A DNA stretch of 64,000 nucleotides from Cellulomonas cellasea (GTDB taxonomy: Bacteria > Actinomycetota > Actinomycetes > Actinomycetales > Cellulomonadaceae): assembly GCF_006538745.1 (NCBI RefSeq), contig NZ_BJLR01000033.1:62001-126000 (forward strand). Reading direction: 5' to 3'. This document shows, one piece after another, positions 17,584 to 26,017 of the stretch. Below the pieces are notes generated by a model, which ran no database searches, was not told the DNA's origin, and saw nothing but the letters and a program-made list of their open reading frames with translations. The position numbers were made by a program, and so were the translations under genes. Positions within the stretch are counted from its first letter, which is position 1; every line of letters starts with the position of its first letter.

Positions 17584-19383
17584 GTGCCCCCCATCTCGAA
17601 GGTCCTCGTCGCGAACCGCGGCGAGATCGCCGTCCGCATCGCCCGTGCGTGCCGCGACGCCGGCATCGGCTCCGTCGCCGTCTACGCCGACCCCGACCGT
17701 GAGGCGCTGCACGTGCGCTCCGCCGACGAGGCGTACGCGCTCGAGGGTGCCCGCGCCCAGGAGACGTACCTCGACATGGGCAAGCTGCTCGACGTCGCCC
17801 GCCGCTCCGGCGCCGACGCCGTGCACCCCGGGTACGGGTTCCTCGCCGAGAACGCCGACTTCGCGCGCGCCGTGATCGGCGCGGGCCTGACCTGGATCGG
17901 CCCGCCGCCGTCGGCGATCGAGCAGCTCGGGGACAAGGTGAGCGCGCGGCACATCGCGCAGCGCGCCGGCGCCCCGCTCGTGGCCGGGACGCCCGAGCCG
18001 GTGCTCGACGTGCGCGAGATCCACGCGTTCGCCGCCGAGCACGGCCTGCCGGTCGCGATCAAGGCCGCCTTCGGCGGCGGCGGCCGCGGGCTCAAGGTCG
18101 CGCGCGAGGCCGACGAGATCGACGAGATGTTCGACTCCGCGGTGCGCGAGGCCACGGCGGCGTTCGGGCGCGGCGAGTGCTTCGTGGAGCGGTACCTGGA
18201 CCGCCCCCGCCACGTCGAGACCCAGTGCCTCGCGGACGCGCACGGCACGGTCGTGGTCGTCTCGACGCGCGACTGCTCGTTGCAGCGCCGCCACCAGAAG
18301 CTCGTCGAGGAGGCGCCCGCACCGTTCCTGACCGACGAGCAGAACGCCGAGCTCGTCCGGGCCTCGGTCGCGATCCTGCGCGAGGCCGGCTACGTCGGCG
18401 CCGGGACGTGCGAGTTCCTCGTCGGCTCCGACGGCACCGTCAGCTTCCTCGAGGTCAACACCCGCCTCCAGGTCGAGCACCCGGTGACCGAGGAGGTCAG
18501 CGGCATCGACCTCGTGCGCGAGCAGCTGCGCATCGCCGCGGGCGAGCCCCTCGGCTACGACTCCGTGGTCACGCGCGGGCACTCGATCGAGTTCCGGATC
18601 AACGGCGAGGACCCCGCCGCGGGGTTCCTGCCCGCGCCCGGTCGCATCACCACCCTGCGCTTCCCGTCCGGCCCCGGCGTGCGCGTCGACTCGGGCGTCG
18701 TCGAGGGCGACACGGTCTCGGGCGCGTTCGACTCGATGATCGCGAAGCTCGTCGTCACGGGCGCCACGCGTCGCCAGGCGGTCGAGCGGGCACGCCGGGC
18801 GCTCGCCGAGCTCGAGGTCGTCGGCATCCCGACGGTCGTGCCGTTCCACCGCGCGGTGCTCGACGAGGACGCGTTCGTCCCGGCCGACCCGGAGCAGGCG
18901 TTCCGGGTGCACACCCGCTGGATCGAGACCGAGTTCGCGGACCGGCTGCCCGGGCTCGCAGGGGCCCCGGTGGCCCCCGTCGGCACCCGGCCGGCCGAGC
19001 CCGAGGAGCCCGAGTCGTTCGAGCGCGTCGTCGTCGAGGTCGGCGGCAAGCGCCTGGAGGTCGTGCTGCCGTCGGCGCTCGCGCTCGGCGGCGGCCGGGG
19101 GCGTCCCAACGGCTCCGCGCGCCGACCGGTCCGGCGTGCGCCGTCGCGGGCGACCGCGAGCGCGGGCGGGGTCACCCTCGCCTCGCCGATGCAGGGCACG
19201 ATCGTCAAGGTCGCGGTCGAGGACGGCGCGCAGGTGGCCGAGGGCGACCTCGTCGTCGTGCTCGAGGCCATGAAGATGGAGCAGCCCCTCGTCGCGCACC
19301 GCGCGGGCACCGTGACCGGCCTCGCCGCGGGGGTCGGGTCGAGCGTCAGCGCCGGCACCGCGATCTGCGACATCGTCGGCTGA
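17584..19383 (+). CDS. accA3: Acyl-CoA carboxylase alpha subunit (biotin carboxylase + BCCP)
   Basis: 599 residues. The biotin carboxylase domain (about 1-450) opens with [20 protein letters not shown], has the ATP-grasp glycine loop [12 protein letters not shown] near 160, and the [15 protein letters not shown] catalytic segment near 296. After a basic Pro/Ala linker (about 505-530), the biotin-carrier domain (about 535-599) carries EAMKMEQ with the biotinylated lysine at 564. The enzyme carboxylates biotin with ATP and bicarbonate and hands it to the AccD subunit (gene at 456). It matches AccA3 of mycobacteria in architecture and neighbourhood. Confidence 0.95.
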   Translation: MPPISKVLVANRGEIAVRIARACRDAGIGSVAVYADPDREALHVRSADEAYALEGARAQETYLDMGKLLDVARRSGADAVHPGYGFLAENADFARAVIGAGLTWIGPPPSAIEQLGDKVSARHIAQRAGAPLVAGTPEPVLDVREIHAFAAEHGLPVAIKAAFGGGGRGLKVAREADEIDEMFDSAVREATAAFGRGECFVERYLDRPRHVETQCLADAHGTVVVVSTRDCSLQRRHQKLVEEAPAPFLTDEQNAELVRASVAILREAGYVGAGTCEFLVGSDGTVSFLEVNTRLQVEHPVTEEVSGIDLVREQLRIAAGEPLGYDSVVTRGHSIEFRINGEDPAAGFLPAPGRITTLRFPSGPGVRVDSGVVEGDTVSGAFDSMIAKLVVTGATRRQAVERARRALAELEVVGIPTVVPFHRAVLDEDAFVPADPEQAFRVHTRWIETEFADRLPGLAGAPVAPVGTRPAEPEEPESFERVVVEVGGKRLEVVLPSALALGGGRGRPNGSARRPVRRAPSRATASAGGVTLASPMQGTIVKVAVEDGAQVAEGDLVVVLEAMKMEQPLVAHRAGTVTGLAAGVGSSVSAGTAICDIVG

Positions 19384-19402
19384 CGGGTCACAGGCCGACG
19401 GC

Positions 19403-19909
19403 GTGACAGAGCACGTGCCGCACCACCACCGCCTCCCGGGCGACGGCTGGGTCGAGTGCGCGTGCGGGCGGCGGCACTGGGGGCTGCTGGGCGCCGCCGG
19501 GCTGCTGCTCGGGCGCTGGGACGCGGCGACGGGGTCGCTCGACGCGGTCGTGCTGCAGCACCGCGCGCTGTGGAGCGACCACGGCGGCACGTGGGGGCTG
19601 CCGGGCGGGGCGCGCGCGCCCGGGGAGTCGGCCGCCGACGCGGCGCTGCGCGAGGCGCACGAGGAGGCGGGCGTGCCGGCGCGGGCCGTGCGGGTGCTCG
19701 GGACGCACCTGCTGGACCACGGCACCTGGAGCTACACCACGGTGCTCGCCGAGGCCGTCACCGCGTTCGAACCGGCCGTGACCGACGCCGAGAGCCTCGA
19801 GGTGCGGTGGGTCCCCGCGGCCGAGGTCGCCGCGCTGCCGCTGCTGCCCGCCTTCGCCGACGCGTGGCCCGCCCTGCGCACGCGGCTCGCGACGGCCCGC
19901 ACGGCCTGA
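19403..19909 (+). CDS. NUDIX hydrolase
   Basis: 168 residues. A complete Nudix box is visible near residues 70-92 (GG, then GESAADAALREAHEEAGV), with the REAHEEAG glutamates for metal binding. The N-terminus HHHRLPGDGWVECACGRRHWG carries paired cysteines (CAC) and looks like a small metal-binding knuckle common in actinobacterial members. Substrate is not predictable; mutT-like cleaning of nucleotides is one option. It follows the carboxylase gene by 19 nt in the same direction and may be read through from it. Confidence 0.88.
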   Translation: MTEHVPHHHRLPGDGWVECACGRRHWGLLGAAGLLLGRWDAATGSLDAVVLQHRALWSDHGGTWGLPGGARAPGESAADAALREAHEEAGVPARAVRVLGTHLLDHGTWSYTTVLAEAVTAFEPAVTDAESLEVRWVPAAEVAALPLLPAFADAWPALRTRLATARTA

Positions 19910-20065
19910 CGCCTCCCGGCTCGGCGACCCCGGCGACGCCGGGCGACCTGGCCGCACGGCCCGGGTGCGACGCCGCGCCGGGTGCCCGGCGACGCGACGG
20001 CCCGGGTGACCGCTCTCACACGCGTGCGTCCGCAAGACGCCTCCCGCCCGGCGTCGCGGGTGCAG

Positions 20066-20071
20066 TACATT
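20066..20071 (+). promoter_or_regulatory. -10 hexamer of the efeUOB operon
   Basis: TACATT lies just upstream of the iron box, so the transcription start falls inside the box. A clear -35 is not seen. Confidence 0.4.
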
Positions 20072-20075
20072 CCCG

Positions 20076-20098
20076 GGTGAGGTAAGGCATTCCTCACC
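20076..20098. promoter_or_regulatory. DtxR/IdeR-like iron box
   Basis: GGTGAGG and CCTCACC form 7-bp inverted arms around TAAGGCATT. The central 19 bp (20078-20096) matches most positions of the IdeR/DtxR consensus. It overlaps the probable start of transcription 40 bp before efeU, so iron-loaded repressor would shut the operon. Confidence 0.65.
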
Positions 20099-20137
20099 TG
20101 CCGGCAGCGGCCCCTCGGCCCTGGAGCGAGAGCCACC

Positions 20138-20998
20138 ATGTTCGCGAACTACCTGATCGGCCTGCGCGAGGGCCTCGAAGCGGCGCTCGTCGTCGGGATC
20201 CTCGTCGCCTACGTCGTGCGCACCGGGCGCCGGGACCTGCTGCCCGCGCTGTGGTCGGGCGTCGGCATCGCCGCCGCGGTCTCGCTCGGCTTCGGCGCGC
20301 TGCTCACGTTCGGCCCCCAGGGCCTGACGTTCGAGGCGCAGGAGGCCATCGGCGGGTCGCTGTCGATCGTCGCCGTCGGGCTCATCACGTGGATGGTCTT
20401 CTGGATGGCGAAGACCGCCCGGCACCTCAAGGCGGACCTGCACAGCCGCCTGGACGACGCGGTCAGCGCCGGCAAGGGCGCCGTCGTGGTCATGGCGCTG
20501 CTCGCCGTCGGCCGCGAGGGGCTCGAGACCGCACTGTTCCTGTGGGCCGGCGCCAAGGCCACGGGCTCGTCGACGTCGCCGCTGCTCGGCGCGGCGCTCG
20601 GGCTCGCGACCGCCGTCGTGCTCGGCTGGCTCGTCTACCGCGGGGCGGTGCGCCTGAACCTGCGCACGTTCTTCGCGTGGACCGGGCTCTTCCTCGTCGT
20701 CGTCGCCGCCGGGGTCCTCTCCTACGGCGTGCACGACCTGCAGGAGGCCCGCATCCTGCCCGGCCTGTCGAACCTCGCGTTCGACGTCTCGGCGACGATC
20801 CCGCCGTCGAGCTGGTACGGCACGCTGCTCAAGGGCGTCTTCAACTTCTCCCCCGCGACGACATGGCTCGAGCTCGCCGCGTGGGTCGCGTACGTCGTCC
20901 CGACCGCCTTCTTCTTCATGCGCACGACGTGGGGCGGTCCGCCGGCGCCGGCGCGCACCCCGCCCCCCGCCGTGAGCACCGCCGCCGCCCCCGCCTGA
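20138..20998 (+). CDS. efeU: EfeU/FTR1 family iron permease
   Basis: 286 residues with seven hydrophobic segments. Both iron-binding REGLE motifs are present: REGLEAALV at residue 10 and REGLETALF near 126, in membrane segments 1 and 4. The protein moves ferric iron into the cytosol, working with the lipoprotein EfeO and peroxidase EfeB encoded next. The C-terminal 25 residues are a Pro/Ala-rich tail. The operon is preceded by an iron box and a -10 hexamer. Confidence 0.95.
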   Translation: MFANYLIGLREGLEAALVVGILVAYVVRTGRRDLLPALWSGVGIAAAVSLGFGALLTFGPQGLTFEAQEAIGGSLSIVAVGLITWMVFWMAKTARHLKADLHSRLDDAVSAGKGAVVVMALLAVGREGLETALFLWAGAKATGSSTSPLLGAALGLATAVVLGWLVYRGAVRLNLRTFFAWTGLFLVVVAAGVLSYGVHDLQEARILPGLSNLAFDVSATIPPSSWYGTLLKGVFNFSPATTWLELAAWVAYVVPTAFFFMRTTWGGPPAPARTPPPAVSTAAAPA

Positions 20999-21108
20999 GC
21001 ACCCCGTCGTCGCGGGCACCCGCCCCGCCGACCGCCCGACGCGCCCCGGCCGACCGCCGCCGCGCGCGCACCACCGCCGCAGACCCGCCGCGCCCCCGGA
21101 GGACCGTC

Positions 21109-22323
21109 ATGCCCCGCCCCGCCCTCACCGCAGCCGCCCTCGCCGTGCTCGTGCTGCCCCTCGCCGCGGGCTGCGTCGCGAACGAGCCCGCCGCGTCCGC
21201 GGCGGACGGGACCGACGGCGCGAGCGACGGCGTCCTGACGGTCGACTCGTCCGCGACCGACTGCGCCGTCTCCGCGACCGAGGCGCCCTCGGGCACGCTC
21301 ACGTTCTCCGTGACGAACTCGGGCGACGACATCACCGAGTTCTACCTGCTGGGCGAGGACGGCCTGCGCGTGATCTCCGAGGTCGAGAACATCGGCCCCG
21401 GCCTCACGCGCGACCTCGTCGTGCAGGCGCGCCCGGGCAGCTACTTCACCGCGTGCAAGCCCGGCATGGTCGGCGACGGCATCCGCGCCGAGTTCACGGT
21501 GACCGACTCCGGCGCCGAGGTCGGCCCGACGGGCGACACCGCCGAGCAGCTCGCGACCGCCGAGGCGTCGTACGTCGCGTACGTCAAGGACCAGGTCGCG
21601 AGCCTCGTGACGGGCACCCAGGCGTTCGCCGACGCGTACGTCGCGGGCGACGACGAGGCCGCGCGCCAGCTCTACGCGCCGACCCGCGTGCACTGGGAGC
21701 GCGTCGAGCCCGTCGCCGAGTCGTTCGGCGACCTCGACCCGCTGCTCGACCTGCGCGAGGCCGACCTCGAGGAGGGTCAGGCCTGGAGCGGCTGGCACTA
21801 CGTCGAGAAGGACCTGTGGGCCCCGGCGCCCGAGGACAACGGCGGAGTCGCCTACACGCCCCTGACCCCCGAGCAGCGCCAGGCGGCCGCGGCCGACCTC
21901 GTGCGGTACACCCAGCAGCTCGCGGACCAGGTCAACGCCGAGGACTTCACGTTCGAGGCGTTCCAGATCGCCAACGGCGCCAAGGAGCTGCTCGACGAGG
22001 TCGCCGGCGGCAAGGTCACCGGCGAGGAGGAGATCTGGTCGCACACCGACCTGTGGGACTTCGAGGCCAACGTCGACGGGGCGTGGGTCGCGGTCGAGGT
22101 GCTGCGGGACGTCGCCGAGGCCGAGGACGCCGAGCTCGTCGCGACGCTCGACGAGCGGTTCGCCGCGCTGCGCACGCTCCTCGCCGAGCAGGGCAGCGTC
22201 GACACCGGCTTCCCGACGTACGACGCGCTCGCGCAGGACGACATCAAGGCGCTGGCCGCGGCGGTCGACGCCGTGAGCGAGCCCCTCTCGCAGCTCACCG
22301 CGACCATCACCGGCGCGGCCTGA
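21109..22323 (+). CDS. efeO: EfeO iron-uptake lipoprotein (cupredoxin + M75 domains)
   Basis: 404 residues. The signal peptide ends in the lipobox LAAGC (Cys22), so the protein is membrane-anchored outside the cell. Residues about 40-130 are the cupredoxin-like EfeO N-domain (TLTFSVTNSGDDITEFYLL, RPGSYFTACKPGMVG). Residues 145-404 form the imelysin/M75 helical domain with the conserved H230YVE233 (HxxE) metal motif in GWHYVEKDLW. It captures iron for EfeU. GGAGGA lies 5 nt before the ATG. 110 nt of Pro/Arg-type sequence without features separates it from efeU. Confidence 0.94.
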   Translation: MPRPALTAAALAVLVLPLAAGCVANEPAASAADGTDGASDGVLTVDSSATDCAVSATEAPSGTLTFSVTNSGDDITEFYLLGEDGLRVISEVENIGPGLTRDLVVQARPGSYFTACKPGMVGDGIRAEFTVTDSGAEVGPTGDTAEQLATAEASYVAYVKDQVASLVTGTQAFADAYVAGDDEAARQLYAPTRVHWERVEPVAESFGDLDPLLDLREADLEEGQAWSGWHYVEKDLWAPAPEDNGGVAYTPLTPEQRQAAAADLVRYTQQLADQVNAEDFTFEAFQIANGAKELLDEVAGGKVTGEEEIWSHTDLWDFEANVDGAWVAVEVLRDVAEAEDAELVATLDERFAALRTLLAEQGSVDTGFPTYDALAQDDIKALAAAVDAVSEPLSQLTATITGAA

Positions 22324-22429
22324 GCCGTCCGGTGCGCCCCCACCGGGGGACGCACCGTCGCCGGCGGGCGGGCACCGCGCACGCCCGGCCACCGCACCGC
22401 CCCAGGACCCCTGAGGACCGAGGACCCCG

Positions 22430-23821
22430 ATGACCACCGACGACACCACCCCGTCCCCCGACGGCGCGGCCCCCGCCGAGCAGGCGGCCCGCGGGCTGTC
22501 CCGGCGCGGGCTCCTCGGCCTCGCGGGCGGTGGCGCCGCGGCGCTCGGTCTCGCGGCGACGGCGGGGTTCGCGGGCGGCCGGGCGCAGGCGGCGACCTCG
22601 GCACCGGCCGCCCCGGCCCGGCCCGGAACCTACGCGTTCACCGGCGAGCACCAGGCCGGCATCGTGACCCCTGCCCAGGACCGCATGCACCTCGCGGCGT
22701 TCGACCTCACGACGACGTCGCGCGAGGACCTCGTCGAGCTGCTCCGGACGTGGACCGCGATGGCCGCGCGGCTCACGCAGGGGCTGGCCGCAGGGCCGTT
22801 CGGGCCGGCGTCGGGACCGTACGACGCTCCCCCGGACGACACCGGCGAGGTCCTCGACCTGCCCCCGGCGGGCCTCACGATCACCTTCGCGTTCGGGCGG
22901 TCGCTGTTCGTCGGCACGCCGGCGCCGGACGGCACGCCGGGCGTCGACCGCTTCGGCCTCGCGGACCGGCTGCCCGCGGCGCTCGTCGAGCTCCCGCGCT
23001 TCGCGCAGGACGCGCTCGAGCCCCAGCGGTGCGACGGCGACCTCGTGGTGCAGGCGTGCGCCGACGACCCGCAGGTCGCGGTGCACGCGATCCGCAACCT
23101 GTCCCGGGCGGCGTTCGGCACGGCGACGCTCCGCTGGTCCCAGCTCGGGTACGGGCGCACGTCGTCGACCTCGACGACGCAGACGACGCCGCGCAACCTG
23201 TTCGGCTTCAAGGACGGCACGGCCAACCTCAAGGCCGAGGACCCCGAGGCGCTCGCCGAGCACGTGTGGGTCCAGGCGGCCGACGCCGAGGCCGGCCGGG
23301 CCGAGACCGGCGCCGACTCGGCCTGGCTCACGGGCGGCACCTACCTCGTCGCGCGCCGGATCCGGATGACGATCGAGACGTGGGACCGCACGTCGCTGCG
23401 CGAGCAGGAGGCGCTGATCGGGCGGACCAAGGGCGAGGGGGCACCGCTCTCGGGCGGCACCGAGTTCTCCGAGCCCGACCTCGAGGCCACCGGGCGCGGC
23501 GGGCTCCCGCTCGTCGCGACCGACTCGCACGTGCGGCTCGCGCACCCGTCGACCAACGGCGGCGTGCGGATGCTGCGGCGCGGGTACAACTTCACGGACG
23601 GCAACGACGCGCTCGGCCGGCTCGACGCCGGGCTGTTCTTCCTCGCGTTCGTGCGCGACCCCCGCACGCACTACATCCCGATGCAGTCGACGCTGTCGCG
23701 CCAGGACGCACTGATGGAGTACCTGCGGCACACCGGCTCGGGCCTGTACGCGGTGCCGCCCGGGGTGCCCGACGGCGCGGAGCCGGGCGAGGCGTTCGTC
23801 GGCCAGGCGCTCTTCACCTGA
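22430..23821 (+). CDS. efeB: EfeB deferrochelatase/DyP-type peroxidase, Tat-exported
   Basis: 463 residues. A Tat signal is clear: SRRGLLGLAGGGAAALGLAA near residue 24, cleaved around AQAATS. The DyP-peroxidase signature GFKDG (259-263) supplies the distal Asp262, and His372 in HVRLAHPST is the likely proximal haem ligand. Such proteins are exported folded with haem and oxidise ferrous iron or haem substrates at the cell surface for EfeUO. It is the third gene of the operon, following efeO by 106 nt. Confidence 0.95.
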   Translation: MTTDDTTPSPDGAAPAEQAARGLSRRGLLGLAGGGAAALGLAATAGFAGGRAQAATSAPAAPARPGTYAFTGEHQAGIVTPAQDRMHLAAFDLTTTSREDLVELLRTWTAMAARLTQGLAAGPFGPASGPYDAPPDDTGEVLDLPPAGLTITFAFGRSLFVGTPAPDGTPGVDRFGLADRLPAALVELPRFAQDALEPQRCDGDLVVQACADDPQVAVHAIRNLSRAAFGTATLRWSQLGYGRTSSTSTTQTTPRNLFGFKDGTANLKAEDPEALAEHVWVQAADAEAGRAETGADSAWLTGGTYLVARRIRMTIETWDRTSLREQEALIGRTKGEGAPLSGGTEFSEPDLEATGRGGLPLVATDSHVRLAHPSTNGGVRMLRRGYNFTDGNDALGRLDAGLFFLAFVRDPRTHYIPMQSTLSRQDALMEYLRHTGSGLYAVPPGVPDGAEPGEAFVGQALFT

Positions 23822-23870
23822 CCGGACGCACCCCGTCCGGGCAGCCGGTCCGTGGCGCGCGGCGCAGCGG

Positions 23871-23876
23871 TAGCGT
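23871..23876 (+). promoter_or_regulatory. -10 hexamer of the EEP phosphatase gene
   Basis: TAGCGT ends 7 nt before GTG 23884. Confidence 0.42.
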
Positions 23877-23883
23877 GCGAGCC

Positions 23884-26010
23884 GTGCCCGCTCCCGCCCC
23901 CGTGCCGCCCTCGCGTCCGCAGCCTCCCGCGCACCCGTGGACGCTGCCGCCCGAGCTCGGCACGCCGACGCGCGTGTCGCTCCTCGCGGTGCTCACGGTG
24001 CTCACGGTCGAGCTGCTGCGCGCGAGCGGCCCGCTCCTCGACCGGACGCTGCCGGACCCGCTCGCGGTCGGCGGGACGGCGCTCGGCACGTACGCCGCCG
24101 CGGGGCTCGTCGCGGCGCTGCTGCTCACGCTGTCCGCGCGGCGCACGCCCGGGGTGCCGGACGGCGCGACCGTGCTCGCGGGCACCCTCGCGCTCGGCCT
24201 CGCACGCCTCGTGCTCCAGGCGCTCGACGGGAGTCCGCGCTTCGTCGTCGGGCTCGTGTCCGTCGCGGTCGCGGTCGCCGTGCTCACGCTCGCCGTCGCT
24301 TTCACTGCGGGACGCCCCGCGGGCGGGCGGCACGCCGCGCTCGGCCTCGTGCTCGGCTGCGGGCTGTCGAGCGGGCTCCACCTCGCGCTCGGCACGTGGG
24401 ACGCGGTCTGGCGCGACGGCGTGCTCGGCTGGCTCGTCCCCGCGGTGCTCGTCGCGCTCGCCGTCGTGCTGGCGCGGGCGGCGCGCGAGGACGAGCCCAC
24501 GGGCCGACCCCGCCGGCTGTGGTCGCTCGGGCCGTTCCTCGCGCTCGTGACGCTGCTGCTCGCCAACCCGGCGTTCGTCGCGTCGCAGTCGCACGCGACG
24601 CTCGGGGTCGCCGGGCTCGTGCTCGTCGCGGCGAGCACCCTGACCGTGTGGGTCCTGCTCAACCCGCACCTGCTCGTCGGACCCGTCCGGGTGGTCGCGG
24701 CGGCCGTCCTGCCGGTCGCGGTGCTCGTCGCGTTCACGGTCACCGGCCCGGTCGTGCTCGCCGCCGCCGCGCTCGCGGTCGTCGCCGCCGGGGTCGTCGT
24801 CGCCAGCGCGACCAGCACGCGCCGCTCGGCGCCGCCCGGGCTCACCGGCACCGCGTTCGTGACGGCGGGCGTCGGCGTCGGGCTCGTGACGACGCTGCTG
24901 CTCTACCTCGTGGACCAGGAGGTCCCGCTGCCCGTCGACAACGCGGCCGTCCCGCTCCTGGCCGCGGTCGCCGTGGGGCTCGCCGGTCTGCGCCGGCGCA
25001 CCCCCGAGCCGCCCGGCATCGACCCCGCGGGCGGCACGCGCACCCCGGGAGCCGCCGGGCCGGTCGCCGCGGCGCCCCCCGGTGCCGGTGCGCCGCTCGG
25101 GGGGTCGACGGCCACGACCTCGCCCGCGGCGGCCGCGGTGGCCGCGACGTCCGTGGGCTCAGCGGCGTCCGCCGTGCCCGACGGCACGCTCCGCGAGGAC
25201 AGCCCGCCGTTCCGCGCCAACGCCGTCCGCCTGCTCGCGATCCCCGGCGTCGTGCTCGCGCTCGTCGGCTGGTGGCCCGCCGCCGAGGCCCCACCCGGCC
25301 CCGACCGCGCGCGCGGCGACGAGCTCGTCGTCCTGAGCTGGAACCTGCACTACGGCGTGACGCCCGGCGATGGCGTCGAGCTCGAGCGGATCGCCCGGAC
25401 CATCGAGGCGCAGGACCCCGACGTCGTGGCGCTGCAGGAGGTCGCGCGCGGCTGGGTGCTCGGCGGCGGGGTCGACACGGCGACGTGGCTCTCGCACCGG
25501 CTCGGCATGGACCTCGAGTTCACCGGCGCGGCGGACCCGCAGTTCGGCAACGCGCTGCTGTCCCGCTCGACGCTGACCGACGAGCGGCGCACCCCGCTCC
25601 CCCGCGGCGACGGCGCCCAGGACCGGGCGGCGCTCAGCGCGACCGTCGTGCTCGCCGACGGCACCCCGGTGCGCGTCACGTCCGTGCACCTGCACCACCG
25701 CAGCGTCGACGACGCGACCCGGCTCGACCAGCTCGACGCGCTCGCCGCCGACCTGCCCGACGACGGCGCCGCCGTGCTCGCGGGCGACCTGAACGCGCAC
25801 CCCCGGTCCGCCGAGCTCGCGCGCCTCGACGCCGACGGCTGGGTCACCGACCCGGGCCCGTGGGCGGGCACGTGGCCCGCGCCCGACGCCACCGACCGCA
25901 TCGACTGGGTGCACGTGCGCGGCGCGGAGCTCGCGGCGACCGAGGTCGTCACCCCGGCGCGGACCTCGGACCACCTGCCGGTCGTCGCGCGCGTGGTCCC
26001 GACGTCCTGA
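23884..26010 (+). CDS. Multi-membrane-span protein with C-terminal endonuclease/exonuclease/phosphatase domain
   Basis: 708 residues. About ten hydrophobic segments fill residues 30-370; a Pro/Ala/Gly-rich linker runs to about 430 and one last membrane segment (AIPGVVLALVGWWP) to about 465. The C-terminal 230 residues form an EEP domain: LVVLSWNLHYG (Asn), DVVALQEV (Glu), SVHLHHRSV, VLAGDLNAHP (Asp/Asn), RIDWVHVRG and SDHLPVVARV (Asp-His). All catalytic positions of the DNase I/sphingomyelinase-like fold are kept. The domain probably faces outside and acts on a phosphodiester such as a lipid headgroup; the substrate is not known. The separate -10 argues it is not part of efeUOB. Confidence 0.85.
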   Translation: MPAPAPVPPSRPQPPAHPWTLPPELGTPTRVSLLAVLTVLTVELLRASGPLLDRTLPDPLAVGGTALGTYAAAGLVAALLLTLSARRTPGVPDGATVLAGTLALGLARLVLQALDGSPRFVVGLVSVAVAVAVLTLAVAFTAGRPAGGRHAALGLVLGCGLSSGLHLALGTWDAVWRDGVLGWLVPAVLVALAVVLARAAREDEPTGRPRRLWSLGPFLALVTLLLANPAFVASQSHATLGVAGLVLVAASTLTVWVLLNPHLLVGPVRVVAAAVLPVAVLVAFTVTGPVVLAAAALAVVAAGVVVASATSTRRSAPPGLTGTAFVTAGVGVGLVTTLLLYLVDQEVPLPVDNAAVPLLAAVAVGLAGLRRRTPEPPGIDPAGGTRTPGAAGPVAAAPPGAGAPLGGSTATTSPAAAAVAATSVGSAASAVPDGTLREDSPPFRANAVRLLAIPGVVLALVGWWPAAEAPPGPDRARGDELVVLSWNLHYGVTPGDGVELERIARTIEAQDPDVVALQEVARGWVLGGGVDTATWLSHRLGMDLEFTGAADPQFGNALLSRSTLTDERRTPLPRGDGAQDRAALSATVVLADGTPVRVTSVHLHHRSVDDATRLDQLDALAADLPDDGAAVLAGDLNAHPRSAELARLDADGWVTDPGPWAGTWPAPDATDRIDWVHVRGAELAATEVVTPARTSDHLPVVARVVPTS

Positions 26011-26017
26011 GCCCCGG

